Origin: Rhodospirillum centenum SW | Lineage (GTDB): Bacteria > Pseudomonadota > Alphaproteobacteria > Azospirillales > Azospirillaceae | Direction of reading: 5' to 3' | Assembly: GCF_000016185.1 (NCBI RefSeq) | Contig: NC_011420.2 | Location: 3,665,001 to 3,729,000 of the forward strand | Length of the DNA: 64,000 bases | In this document: piece by piece, positions 26,301 to 34,948 of the stretch | Layout of the letters: every line of letters starts with the position of its first letter | Numbering within the stretch: the first letter of the stretch is position 1 | Translations under genes and position numbers: made by a program | The notes under the pieces: model-generated | The model's database searches: none | What the model was told of the DNA's origin: nothing | What the model saw: only the letters and a program-made list of their open reading frames with translations

Positions 26301-27247
26301 GGCCTGGTCCCCCCTCCGGACAGTTCCGAGCGGACATCCTGGTCGCCGCCGGCCCAGCCTTCGACGAAGCGGATCAGCTCGGGATCGGGCCTTTCCGGCA
26401 GCATCACCTTCAGCCGCACATACTGGTCACCGCCGGGCTGATTCCCGGAAGGCTGGCCGCCCGCCGGTCCGCCTGCGCGGCCGGGCACGCCCTTGCCGCG
26501 CAGGCGCAGGGTGGTGCCGGTGTTCGATCCCCTGGGCACGGTCAGCATCACCGGGCCGCTTACCGTGGGCACCTGGATGCGGGCGCCCAGCACCGCCTCC
26601 TTCAGGGTCACCGGCACCTCGACATGGATGTCGGAATCCTTGCGGGTGAAGACGGCATGCGGCTGCACATGCACCTCGACATAGGCGTCCCCGGCTGGCC
26701 CCCCGCCGAAGCCGGGCTGGCCCTGGCCCTTCAGGCGCAGGGTCTGGCGGTCGTGGGTGCCGGGCGGGATCGCCACCTCCAGTTCCCGCCCGTCGGGCAG
26801 GGTCAGCCGCCGCCGGCCGCCGTTCACGGCATCCAGGAAATCGACCCGCAGGGTATAGGACACGTCCGCGCCGCGGGCCTTCACCCCTGCACGCCCGCCG
26901 GCCCCGCCCATGCGTCCGAACAGTTCGGCGAACAGGTCCTCGGCCGACAGGTCGGGGCCGCCGGTATAGGTCGCCCCGCCCGGCCCCTCCGCGAAGTCGC
27001 GGTAGAAGCCACGGGCCGGCCGTTCCTGCCCGTCCTGGTCGATCTCGCCGCGGTCGAAGCGGGCGCGTTTCTCCGGATCGGAGAGCAGGTCGTGGGCGGC
27101 GGCGATCTCGCGGAAACGGTCGGCCGCCGCCGTATCGCCCGGATTCAGGTCGGGATGGTGCTTCTTGGCCAGCTTGCGGTAGGCGGCCTTGATCTGTTCG
27201 GGCGTGGCATCGCGCGCCAGCCCCAGCACCGTATAGGGATCGGTCAT
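26297..27247 (-). CDS. cbpA: DnaJ-class co-chaperone CbpA
   Basis: A 316-residue DnaJ-like protein; the start at 27247 (MTDPYTVLGLARDATPEQIK) matches the family better than the ATG five codons upstream. J domain at residues 1-70 with the essential HPD in KKHHPDLNPGD, a Gly-rich linker, and two C-terminal beta domains (VDFLDAVNGGRRRLTLPDGR, VPVTLKEAVLGARIQVPTV). It lacks the Cys-rich zinc domain, which distinguishes CbpA from DnaJ. It is the middle gene of trxC-cbpA-cbpM. Confidence 0.93.
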   Translation of the reverse strand: MTDPYTVLGLARDATPEQIKAAYRKLAKKHHPDLNPGDTAAADRFREIAAAHDLLSDPEKRARFDRGEIDQDGQERPARGFYRDFAEGPGGATYTGGPDLSAEDLFAELFGRMGGAGGRAGVKARGADVSYTLRVDFLDAVNGGRRRLTLPDGRELEVAIPPGTHDRQTLRLKGQGQPGFGGGPAGDAYVEVHVQPHAVFTRKDSDIHVEVPVTLKEAVLGARIQVPTVSGPVMLTVPRGSNTGTTLRLRGKGVPGRAGGPAGGQPSGNQPGGDQYVRLKVMLPERPDPELIRFVEGWAGGDQDVRSELSGGGTRP

Positions 27248-27301
27248 CGTCGGTCCGGCCATGGGCTTCCGCCCTCCTGCCTTTCTGCCTCTGCTCTGGT
27301 G

Positions 27302-27790
27302 TCAGAGCGTGACGCCGGCCCGGCTCAGCTCCTGCCGGGTCCAGGCGATCAGATGGGCGGCGGGCAGGGCGCCGCTGCTGCGCGCCAGCTCCCGCCCGCC
27401 GTGGAACAGCACCAGCGTGGGGATGCTGCGGATACCGAGCTGCTGTGCCGCCGCGGGTTCGGCATCCGAGTCGAGCTTGCCCAGCCGGACATGCGGCTCC
27501 AGCTCCGCCGCGGCACGGGCGAAGTCCGGCGCCATGGCCCGGCAGGGACCGCACCAGGGCGCCCACACGTCCAGCAGCAGGGGGATGTCGTCCACCTTCA
27601 GGTGATGGACCAGGGCGGCGGCGGTCAGATCGACGGGCCGCCCCTGGAACAACGGCGCCTTGCAGCTTCCGCAGTGACCGCCGGAGTCGAGCCGGTCACG
27701 GGGCAGGCGGTTGGTCGTGCCGCAGGACGGGCAGACCAGATGAAGCCGGTCCGCCCTGGGCGGATGGGGGGCAGGGTGATTGTCGCTCAT
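27302..27790 (-). CDS. trxC: thioredoxin 2 (zinc-finger thioredoxin TrxC)
   Basis: A 162-residue thioredoxin with an extra N-terminal zinc-binding part formed by CPSC (LVCPSCGTTNRLPRD) and CGSC. The thioredoxin fold carries the active site WAPWCGPCRAMAPDF and the cis-proline in IRSIPTLVLFHGG. This layout defines TrxC, which in E. coli is oxidative-stress induced and under OxyR. It heads the operon with cbpA and cbpM. Confidence 0.94.
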   Translation of the reverse strand: MSDNHPAPHPPRADRLHLVCPSCGTTNRLPRDRLDSGGHCGSCKAPLFQGRPVDLTAAALVHHLKVDDIPLLLDVWAPWCGPCRAMAPDFARAAAELEPHVRLGKLDSDAEPAAAQQLGIRSIPTLVLFHGGRELARSSGALPAAHLIAWTRQELSRAGVTL

Positions 27791-28214
27791 GGCCGTGTCC
27801 CCTTCATCGCGCTTCCGGCCTGTCCGCCGTGCCCGTGCCTACCGTGCCCGTGTCTACCGTTCCCGTGTCTACCGCACGGGGCCTGCCGCACGGGGCCGGC
27901 CACTCTGCCGCCTTTCTCTCGCCGCCTTCATCCCGCTAAGGATAGACGGTGGCCGGTCGAACCGGCCGGCCCGGCGGCTGCCGGGTCTCCAGTTTCACGA
28001 GCGGAATCTATGCCGTCCAGATCGAGCCCGTCCACCCCGGCGTTCCCCGCCTCCCGGTCGCAGGGGGGCTGTGCCGTACCGGCCCGGGGGCCGCATGCCG
28101 CCGGTTCCGCTGCGACCGATGCTGTGACCGATGCGGTCCGGGACAGTGGTGCGACCTTGCGCGCCAGGGGTCGGCTGGGGCAAACAGACCCCGGCTTCCA
28201 GTGCGCAACAGCGG
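27791..28214. other. intergenic region between divergent trxC operon and lipoprotein gene
   Basis: Holds the promoters of two divergent units and, at 27827-27871, a short tandem repeat. No gene is supported; frames through it are out of character. Confidence 0.4.
27827..27871. repeat. three 15-bp tandem units
   Basis: Units at 27827-27841, 27842-27856 and 27857-27871 share CCG-TGCCCGTGTCTA with one or two mismatches. It lies just upstream of the trxC start. Confidence 0.75.
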
Positions 28215-28649
28215 ATGACGGCGACCATGGCATGGCGTCCTGGCCGGGGCGGAGCGATCCCGGCGGCGGTCCTTCTCTTCCTTCTGGCCGGCTGCGCCTC
28301 GCGCCCGCCGGAGGCGCCTCCGGCACCGCCGCCCGCGCCGGCGGCACCGACCGCGATCGTGATGGATGCGGCGGACAATGCCGGCCTGCAAGGCGCCCTG
28401 CGGCAGGTTGCCGCAAAGCCGGTGGACGAGGTCGTCGGCTGGGCCAACCCGGACAGCGGCAAGCGCGGTGCGGTCAAGATTCTGCGCGACGGCTACGATT
28501 CCGACAACCGGCCCTGCCGCGAGTTCCATTCGGTGGTCATCCTGGACAAGCTGTACCAGCACGCCACGGGCTTCCTCTGCCGCCAGCCCGACGGGGCCTG
28601 GGAGGTCGCGGACCTGCGCGAATTCCCGCTGTTCCGTCGCCCGGACTGA
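28215..28649 (+). CDS. small surface-antigen-like lipoprotein
   Basis: 144 residues from ATG 28215 (an alternative ATG is four codons on). A positively charged start, hydrophobic AIPAAVLLFLLAGC and the lipobox LAGC mark a lipoprotein. After a Pro/Ala linker, the domain has WANPDSGKRGAVKILRDGYD, a CREFHSV segment and CRQPDGAWEV, which is the pattern of the RT0821/Lpp0805-like outer-membrane 17-kDa antigen family. Likely an outer-membrane lipoprotein; function unknown. It is followed 31 bp later by the beta-lactamase-fold gene. Confidence 0.8.
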   Translation: MTATMAWRPGRGGAIPAAVLLFLLAGCASRPPEAPPAPPPAPAAPTAIVMDAADNAGLQGALRQVAAKPVDEVVGWANPDSGKRGAVKILRDGYDSDNRPCREFHSVVILDKLYQHATGFLCRQPDGAWEVADLREFPLFRRPD

Positions 28650-28680
28650 TGGTTCCGGCCTCCGCACGGGGGGGACGGGC

Positions 28681-29934
28681 ATGAGACGGGGGATCATCGG
28701 CGCTGCTGCCGTTCTTGCCGCGGGCGCTGCGGCCGCCCTGCTGCTGTGGGAGCGGGGGGACGGGGGGCCGCGGCCGCAAGGTCCGCAGGGAGCCTCGACC
28801 GCCATCGTGCTGCCACCCGGCCCGGTGCTGCCGGACGCTGCCTCCGGCCCGGCCCTGGCCGAGGTCGCGGGAACGGAAGGCGCGCTGCTGCCCGTCGCCG
28901 CCCCCGATGCCCGCAGCCTGGACGCGGCGGGGCTGGCCGCCATCGCCGAGACTGCCCGGCGCACCGGCACGGATGCCCTGCTGATCTGGCACGACGGCGC
29001 CCTGCAGCTTGAACAGTACGGGCCGAACGTCCGCCCCTTCGACCGGCTGCCCGGCCGCGGTCTGGAAGGGGCCGTGCTGGCCATGCTGGCCGGCCGTGCC
29101 GTCGCCGACGGGCTGCTGCCCTCGCTGGACGAGCCGCTCTCGCGCTGGCTGCCCGAATGGGCGTCCGATCCGCGCGGGCGGATCACGGTGCGCCAGCTCG
29201 CGCTGGGGACCAGCGGCCTCGGCCCGGCCCCGGCGGACCCGGCGGACGATCTCACGGCACGGCTGCTGGCGGCACCGTTGCAGGTGGTGCCCGGCAGCCG
29301 TTTCGCGCCCGCCGCGGTGGAGACGGACCTGCTGGGGCTGGTGCTGGCCCGCGCCGGTGGCCGCCCCCTGGCGGATCATCTCTCGGATACGCTGTGGCGG
29401 CCGCTGGGGGCCCGCACCGCCGGAATGCGCCTGGACCGGGCCGGGGGCACGGCGCAGGCATCCAGCCTCCAGGCAACGCCGCGCGACTGGCTGCGGCTGG
29501 GTCTGCTGTTGCTGGAGGACGGTGCCGTCGGGGGTGCCCCCCTGGTGCCGGCCGACTGGCTGGCAGAGATGCAGCGCCCCACTCCCTATGCCCGCAACGA
29601 CGGTTACCGGGTGCGACTCGGCTGGCCCCACGACCGTAACGGTCCGCTGCACGCCGCCGAGCCCTTCATCGAGCCCGACATGGTGTTCCTGGCGGGGGAG
29701 GGGGGGCAGCGCCTCTATGTCTCCCGCGCGGCGGGACTGGTCGTGCTGCGCCTGGGCGGGCCGGTGGCCGGCTGGGACGAATCGGCGCTGCCGAACCTGA
29801 TCGCGCGCGCCGTGGTGGCGACGCCCGGCCGGAAGACCTCTGCCCGGCCCGGTGCCGGGCAGGAACTGCCGCCGATCACGAAGCCCCCGCCGGTGCCGGC
29901 CGTCGAGGCGGTGCCGCTGGACCCGCAGCCCTGA
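28681..29934 (+). CDS. beta-lactamase-fold (class C-like) protein lacking catalytic motifs
   Basis: A 417-residue protein starting at ATG 28681, with an N-terminal signal anchor (IIGAAAVLAAGAAAALLLW). The fold is evident from PSLDEPLSRWLPEWASDPRG, ITVRQLALGTSGLG, LLGLVLARAGGRPLADHLSD and WRPLGARTAGMRLD, all typical of serine beta-lactamase-like hydrolases. Where the SxxK motif should stand the sequence reads PGRGLEGAVLAML, and the YxN motif is replaced by RFAPAAVETD. It therefore looks like a pseudo-enzyme, perhaps a binding protein in the cell envelope. C-terminal 40 residues are Pro-rich. Confidence 0.78.
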   Translation: MRRGIIGAAAVLAAGAAAALLLWERGDGGPRPQGPQGASTAIVLPPGPVLPDAASGPALAEVAGTEGALLPVAAPDARSLDAAGLAAIAETARRTGTDALLIWHDGALQLEQYGPNVRPFDRLPGRGLEGAVLAMLAGRAVADGLLPSLDEPLSRWLPEWASDPRGRITVRQLALGTSGLGPAPADPADDLTARLLAAPLQVVPGSRFAPAAVETDLLGLVLARAGGRPLADHLSDTLWRPLGARTAGMRLDRAGGTAQASSLQATPRDWLRLGLLLLEDGAVGGAPLVPADWLAEMQRPTPYARNDGYRVRLGWPHDRNGPLHAAEPFIEPDMVFLAGEGGQRLYVSRAAGLVVLRLGGPVAGWDESALPNLIARAVVATPGRKTSARPGAGQELPPITKPPPVPAVEAVPLDPQP

Positions 29935-29984
29935 TCCGGGGCCGACGCGTCTCCGACCGGGGCCGACCCGTCAGGAACCGGCGA

Positions 29985-30857
29985 TCAGGCGCGGACGCCT
30001 TCGCCCCACTCCGGGTTGGGAATGGTGGCGAGCGCCTCGCCGATGCCGGTCGCCGTCTCCCGCAGGCGGGGGAGATAGGTCGTCACCAGATCCTTGGAGG
30101 TGACGGCCGAGGCGATGTACCGCATGGCGAGATAGCCGATCGGGCTGTCTGCGACATGGATCGGCACCGATACCGTCGCCTCCTTGTTGGGCGGACGGTG
30201 ATAGATGGCGTAGCCCTGGCTGCGGGACAGGTCCAGTTCGCGTTCGAACTCGCCCCGGTTCCGCAGCGGGCTGTCGGGGCGAGTGGACATCCGCTCCAGG
30301 ATGTCCAGCATCGCCTGCCGGTGGGAGGGCGCGCTGAGCGCCAGATGCAGGCGGCCGGAGGCCGAATAGATCATCGGCACCCGCACGCCTGCGGAATAGC
30401 GCTCCAGCGCCAGCGGACTCTGCCTGTCCGTCGTCTCCCGCACCAGCATGGTGAGGCCGGACGGTGTGGCCAGGGCCATCGGGTAGAGCACCTGTCGGCA
30501 CAAGGCATCCAGGGCCGGCTTGGCGATCTCCCGCACCCAGCTCTGGTCACCGAACCCGTCGGACAGGGACCGCACCAGGATGGTGGCGCGGTAGCGTTCA
30601 TCCAGCGGGTCACGGATGACATAGCCGCCGTCGCACAGAGTCTCCAGGATCCGGTGGGCGGTGGTGCGGGGCAGCTTCGCCGCGCGGGCGATTTCGCTGA
30701 CCGTCACACCGTCCCTGGTGTTCAGCACCATCAGACACTGAAGCCCGCGCAACAGCGACCGGATGGGACGCAACGACGGACGTCCCTCGTCGTCGTCGTC
30801 CGCATCGCGGCTGTTCGCAGGAAGATCGTCCAAAGCCTTCGGCAGCCGCACGTCCAT
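29985..30857 (-). CDS. IclR family transcriptional regulator
   Basis: A 290-residue regulator: an acidic N-terminal tail, then a winged helix-turn-helix (RGLQCLMVLNTRDGVTVSEI, AKLPRTTAHRILETLCDGGY), and a GAF-like IclR effector domain (VPMIYSASGRLHLALSAP, VSVPIHVADSPIGYLAMR). The family commonly controls aromatic-acid or acyl degradation genes nearby, but none adjoins, so the regulon cannot be guessed. Confidence 0.9.
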   Translation of the reverse strand: MDVRLPKALDDLPANSRDADDDDEGRPSLRPIRSLLRGLQCLMVLNTRDGVTVSEIARAAKLPRTTAHRILETLCDGGYVIRDPLDERYRATILVRSLSDGFGDQSWVREIAKPALDALCRQVLYPMALATPSGLTMLVRETTDRQSPLALERYSAGVRVPMIYSASGRLHLALSAPSHRQAMLDILERMSTRPDSPLRNRGEFERELDLSRSQGYAIYHRPPNKEATVSVPIHVADSPIGYLAMRYIASAVTSKDLVTTYLPRLRETATGIGEALATIPNPEWGEGVRA

Positions 30858-30959
30858 TGAAAGACCCCTAACCGCAGCAGGAGACTGGATATTTAGCGAG
30901 AAGCTTAACCAGTTTCCAGTGCGGTGCGGGACGGTCGTGCGTCCATCCCCCCAGAACGG

Positions 30960-31274
30960 TCAGCGTGACTTGAAGACCTTGAGCTGCTTGTTGAAATTGG
31001 AGGCCAGCTTCTCCATGCGTTCGGATGCTTCGTTGTAGCGGCGGGTCGCGTCGCCCGTCGGCCGTCCCTTGCTCTCGAACTCGATGCACTGCAGGAATTC
31101 CTGCGTCTCCGCAACGTAGGCTTTAATGGCCTGCTGCGCGGAGACCATTTCGGCTTCCGTCGCGGAGGTCCCGTCCGGAACGGTAGGCGGATCGCCCACG
31201 GTGCAGTCGGCGGCAGCGGTGCCGGCGAATCCGAGCGTCAGCAGCATGGCAGTCGTCGCAAGAGTCTTCTTCAC
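30960..31274 (-). CDS. small secreted protein of unknown function
   Basis: A 104-residue protein with a clear Sec signal peptide (MKKTLATTAMLLTLGFAGTA, cleavage after AAA) and GAGGAG 7-12 bases before the ATG. The mature part has two cysteines (C-TVGD and L-QCIEF) that could form a disulfide, and a helical charged C-terminus ending KLASNFNKQLKVFKSR. It is less GC-rich than neighbours. No family recognised. Confidence 0.75.
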   Translation of the reverse strand: MKKTLATTAMLLTLGFAGTAAADCTVGDPPTVPDGTSATEAEMVSAQQAIKAYVAETQEFLQCIEFESKGRPTGDATRRYNEASERMEKLASNFNKQLKVFKSR

Positions 31275-31601
31275 GGTCTTCTCCTCGTCAGCCCTCGCAG
31301 AAGCAGACTGCCGCAGAAGTCAGCAACGGCAGTCAATCTTCGCACTCCAGTAGATATCTAAAATTGCAGGTAATGCCCCCGCATTCCTCAAGCGGCTGTC
31401 CCGTCGGCGGGTTGCTAACCGCAATCAGATTTTCCTAACATTCTGAGGTATAGCTATGCGAAAGTGGTACACGCAGGCAAGGGCTTCTTGGTGAGCCCTT
31501 CTCCTGCACTTTAAGAAGAATTTTATAGGTTGGCTGATCGAACGATCCGCGGTAGGTGCGCTCCCGCTGGTCGGTGCAGACGGAAGACGAGGCGAAAAAC
31601 T
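31275..31601. other. AT-richer divergent promoter region
   Basis: A 327-bp gap between the secreted-protein gene and the chemoreceptor, markedly AT-richer than the rest of the window. It contains a 7-bp stem (31479-31485 with 31494-31500, 8-base loop) followed by TCTCCTGCACTTTAAG. Several TATA-like hexamers occur (31459, 31526), but no promoter can be fixed. Confidence 0.4.
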
Positions 31602-33287
31602 ATGGCGACTGTTGCGAACGGTTTGGCAAACAAGGCTGCCGCAGCGGCGGGCGGCGGATTCCTGGGGACCGGAAAATGGTCCATCAGCAAGAAGATCGCT
31701 GTCGCGATCGCCATCCCCATCATCCTCGGCCTTGTCCTCGTCATCGTGATGAGCGCATCAGCCATGCGCGGATCGATGCTCAGGCAGGCGGAACTGTCCG
31801 ACCAGCTCGTGACCGAGATGATGGCCGCGCAGATGAGCGCGGCGGTCCGGTTCAAGCAGCAGGCGGCCATCGCCGACAGCTATGCCGACCTTGCAAAGGC
31901 CAAGAGCGCCAGCCTGGCCAGCCTCCAGGTCTATGACGCCGACGGCGAACTGCTGGACGAGTTCAAGTCCACCGCCATCACGCCGGTGGACATCGCCGGT
32001 TCCGGTCTGCCCAAGACGGTGAAGGAGATGACCTCGGTCGAACGCGACGGGGTCATGATCATTTCCGCCCCGGTCCGGGCCGGCGCCAACCGCGATCTGG
32101 TCGGCACCGTGACCGTGGCCTGGAGCCGCGCCAGCCTGGAGGAGACGATCTCCGGCACCGTGCTGCAGAACGCCATCGTCTCGGTGATCGTGCTGGTGGG
32201 CCTGATCGGGCTGCTGGTCTTCCTGCTGCACCGCATGGTCGGCACGCCGCTGAAGACCCTCCAGACGGCCATGACGACGCTCGCCAACGGCGATCTGAGC
32301 GTTCAGGTCACCGGCACCGAGCGCGGTGACGAGGTCGGCGCCATGGCCCGGTCGGTCCAGGTGTTCAAGGAGAACGCGCTGGAGGTCGAGCGCCTGAAGC
32401 GGGTGCAGCAGGAGGCCGAGCGCCGCGCGGCGGAGGAGAAGCGCCAGTCCATGCAGAAGCTGGCCGGCGCCTTCGAGGCCAGCGTGAAGGGCGTCGTCGC
32501 CGAACTGTCCTCCGCGTCGGACCGGATGCAGGAGACGGCGGAAGCCCTATCCACCTCGGCCGAGCAGAGCCGCTCGCAGACCAGCGCCGTCGCCGCTGCC
32601 ACGCAGCAGGCCAGCGCCAACGTGCAGTCCGTCGCCAGCGCCACCGAGGAACTGGCCGGCTCGCTTGCCGAGATCAGCACCCAGGTCGGCCAGTCCGCCC
32701 GCATCGCCAAGGCCGCTGCCGCCACCGCCGAGAAGACCAACGGCACCGTGCAGTCGCTGGCCAGCCGGGCGCAGAGCATCGGCGACGTCGTGAAGCTGAT
32801 CTCCGACATCGCCAGCCAGACGAACCTGCTGGCGCTGAACGCGACCATCGAGGCCGCCCGCGCCGGCGAGGCCGGCAAGGGTTTCGCCGTCGTGGCGAGC
32901 GAAGTGAAGAGCCTTGCCAACCAGACGGCGAAGGCCACGGAGGAGATCGCCTCGCAGATCACCACCATGCAGGATGCGACGCGCGAGGCGGTGGACGCGA
33001 TCATCACCATCAGCCGCACCATCTCGGAGATCAACGAGATCTCCGACCAGGTCTCCCACTCCGTCGAGGAGCAGGACGCGGCCACCAAGGAGATCGCGCG
33101 CAACGTGCAGCAGGCGTCCATGGGCACCATGGAGGTCACCCGCAACATCACCTCGCTGGAAACCGCGGCGCAGGAGACCGGGCAGACCGCCAACGAGATG
33201 CTGGACGCGGCGCGCGCCCTGTCCAAGCAGTCGGAGGCCCTGTCGGTGCAGGTCGAGCGCTTCCTGGTGCAGGTCCGCGCCGCCTGA
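31602..33287 (+). CDS. methyl-accepting chemotaxis protein
   Basis: A 561-residue transmembrane chemoreceptor starting at ATG 31602 (GAGG-like site upstream). Membrane segments are about residues 31-53 and 186-208, enclosing a roughly 130-residue periplasmic sensor domain of single-Cache size ([34 protein letters not shown]). A HAMP domain ([20 protein letters not shown]) and a signalling domain follow; the tip contains [20 protein letters not shown]. No C-terminal pentapeptide for CheR docking is present. It is followed by its own terminator and then by a secreted protein of sensor-domain type. Confidence 0.95.
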   Translation: MATVANGLANKAAAAAGGGFLGTGKWSISKKIAVAIAIPIILGLVLVIVMSASAMRGSMLRQAELSDQLVTEMMAAQMSAAVRFKQQAAIADSYADLAKAKSASLASLQVYDADGELLDEFKSTAITPVDIAGSGLPKTVKEMTSVERDGVMIISAPVRAGANRDLVGTVTVAWSRASLEETISGTVLQNAIVSVIVLVGLIGLLVFLLHRMVGTPLKTLQTAMTTLANGDLSVQVTGTERGDEVGAMARSVQVFKENALEVERLKRVQQEAERRAAEEKRQSMQKLAGAFEASVKGVVAELSSASDRMQETAEALSTSAEQSRSQTSAVAAATQQASANVQSVASATEELAGSLAEISTQVGQSARIAKAAAATAEKTNGTVQSLASRAQSIGDVVKLISDIASQTNLLALNATIEAARAGEAGKGFAVVASEVKSLANQTAKATEEIASQITTMQDATREAVDAIITISRTISEINEISDQVSHSVEEQDAATKEIARNVQQASMGTMEVTRNITSLETAAQETGQTANEMLDAARALSKQSEALSVQVERFLVQVRAA

Positions 33288-33320
33288 GGACATCCGCGGC
33301 CCGCGTCAACGTCTTCCGGA

Positions 33321-33343
33321 CCCCCGCGCCCACGGCGCGGGGG
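33321..33343 (+). terminator. chemoreceptor gene terminator
   Basis: Perfect 10-bp GC stem (33321-33330 with 33334-33343), 3-base loop, followed by TTCAACTTT, 33 bp after the stop. Confidence 0.75.
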
Positions 33344-33465
33344 TTCAACTTTAAAGACGTCATTAACCAGAAATCTTAGCCGATTATTACGACACCCCTG
33401 CGTATGCAGAAGGTCCTGCGCCCGCCGGCTTGCCCTCGGCGGGCGAACCGTCAAGGGAGGACCTG

Positions 33466-34080
33466 ATGCGTAAATTGCTGGCAGCGGCCCTGGCAGCCCT
33501 CTCGCTGGGCGCCGTGCTGCCGTCGGGAAGCGGCCATTCCATGCTGGCACCCGCGGCCGCGATCGACCCCGCGGCCCTGCGGCCTCTGGTCGAGAAATAC
33601 CTGAAGGAGGAGGCCACGGCCATTGCCGCCGATCCCCGCGTGATCGCTGCGATCACGGCGGCGAACGCGGATCATGCCGCGCTGGACGATGCGGCCATCC
33701 AGGCGCTGGACCGGCAGTGGCGGCAGGAGGCGAAGGCCGGCAGCGGCCCCTTGATCAAGGATACCCTGTCCAGACCCGTTTCGGCCGCGCTGCGGGACTA
33801 CCAGGCGAAATCCCTGGGCCTGATGGCGGAGATCTTCGTCATCTCCGCCAAGGGCCTGAATGTCGGCCAGACCGGCGTGACCAGCGACTATTTCCAGGGC
33901 GACGAACCGAAGTGGCAGGAGACCTTCCCGAAGGGGCCGGGCGCCCTGCTGGTGGAAGACCCCAACTTCGACGAGTCCGTCAACACCTTCGTCTCGACCG
34001 CCAGCATCACCATCGCCGACCCCGCGACGGGGGCTGCCATCGGCGTGCTGACGGTCAACATCGACCTCGGCCGTCTCTGA
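33466..34080 (+). CDS. secreted Cache-like sensor-domain protein
   Basis: A 204-residue protein; ATG 33466 is chosen because GGGAGGA lies just upstream. Residues 1-24 are a signal peptide (MRKLLAAALAALSLGAVLP). The mature part starts with a long helix and continues with IFVISAKGLNVGQTGVTSDY, FQGDEPKWQETFP and a final strand pair (ASITIADPATGAAIGVLTVN). This is the pattern of periplasmic Cache/PDC ligand-binding domains, here without a membrane anchor or output domain. It may bind a ligand and hand it to the chemoreceptor encoded just upstream, which is inference. Confidence 0.75.
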   Translation: MRKLLAAALAALSLGAVLPSGSGHSMLAPAAAIDPAALRPLVEKYLKEEATAIAADPRVIAAITAANADHAALDDAAIQALDRQWRQEAKAGSGPLIKDTLSRPVSAALRDYQAKSLGLMAEIFVISAKGLNVGQTGVTSDYFQGDEPKWQETFPKGPGALLVEDPNFDESVNTFVSTASITIADPATGAAIGVLTVNIDLGRL

Positions 34081-34111
34081 TCCGGCCCGGCCGGAAAGCG
34101 CCGCCGTCGGG

Positions 34112-34138
34112 CGGGCCGGGTCCTGGCGATCCGGCCCG
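34112..34138 (+). terminator. hairpin after the secreted sensor gene
   Basis: 8-bp stem (34112-34119 with 34131-34138) with an 11-base loop, followed by TCTTCTCC, 31 bp after the stop. Confidence 0.5.
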
Positions 34139-34145
34139 TCTTCTC

Positions 34146-34184
34146 CGTGTTCAGGGAGCCCGTGTTCAGGGTCCCCGTGTTCAG
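34146..34184. repeat. three copies of CGTGTTCAG at 15-bp period
   Basis: Copies start at 34146, 34161 and 34176; the third overlaps the pyrE stop codon. The spacer between copies varies. It resembles the 15-bp repeats near trxC and in the TPR-GAF gene. Confidence 0.7.
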
Positions 34185-34855
34185 GCGGGTTCCGTGCCGC
34201 CGTTGGCGGCCGACCACGCCTCGGGCGCGTGCAGGAACTTCTCCACCTCGGCCAGCGTCGCCGGGTCGAAGCGGCCGTCCTCCCGCGCCACGCGCAGCAC
34301 ATCCCACCAGGTGCAGAGCGCGTGCAGCTTCACGCCCAGCCCCGCCATCGTCTCCAGCGAGCGCGGGAAGATGCCGTAGTGGAAGACCACGAAGGCATGC
34401 TCCACGACAGCGCCGGCCTGCCGCACGGCGTTCACGAAATTGACCTTGCTGCCGGCATCGGTGGTCAGATCCTCCACCAGCAGGACCCGCGCCCCCTCCT
34501 TCAGGTCGCCCTCGATCTGGGCGTTGCGGCCGAAACCCTTGGGCTTCTTGCGCACATAGAGCATCGGCAGGTCCAGCGCCTCGGACAGGAAGGCGGCATA
34601 GGGAATGCCCGCCGTCTCGCCGCCGGCCACACAGTCGAACTGCTCGAAGCCGGCGTCGCGCAGCAGCATGTCCTTGGCCGCCTGCACGATGAAGCGCCGC
34701 GCCCGCGGGAAGCTGATGATCTTGCGGCAGTCGATGTAGACCGGGCTGGCCCGGCCCGAGGTCAGGATGAAGGGCTGCGCCGCGTTGAAGTGGACGGCCT
34801 TGATCTCCAGCAGGATCTTGGCGGTCTCGGTGGCGGCGGTCTGGGCGTCGATCAT
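34181..34855 (-). CDS. pyrE: orotate phosphoribosyltransferase
   Basis: Joins orotate to PRPP in pyrimidine synthesis. The 224-residue protein has the PRPP-binding motif in [18 protein letters not shown], the catalytic-loop [14 protein letters not shown], and N-terminal [20 protein letters not shown]. It lies downstream of pyrC on the same strand with a 93-bp gap, probably as one transcript. Confidence 0.94.
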   Translation of the reverse strand: MIDAQTAATETAKILLEIKAVHFNAAQPFILTSGRASPVYIDCRKIISFPRARRFIVQAAKDMLLRDAGFEQFDCVAGGETAGIPYAAFLSEALDLPMLYVRKKPKGFGRNAQIEGDLKEGARVLLVEDLTTDAGSKVNFVNAVRQAGAVVEHAFVVFHYGIFPRSLETMAGLGVKLHALCTWWDVLRVAREDGRFDPATLAEVEKFLHAPEAWSAANGGTEPA

Positions 34856-34948
34856 GGGGCGGGGTCCGTTGCTGGAGTCCGTTGGGGCGTCCGTCGCGGG
34901 GCATCGGCGCTCGCAGCGCGTGCCGGCCGCCGGAAGGGCGGGCGTGGT

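Noticed and set aside
33352-33386. Flagellar sigma-28-like promoter (TAAA and GCCGATTA)
   Set aside because: The -10-like GCCGATTA is good, but the gap to TAAA is 23 bases instead of about 15.
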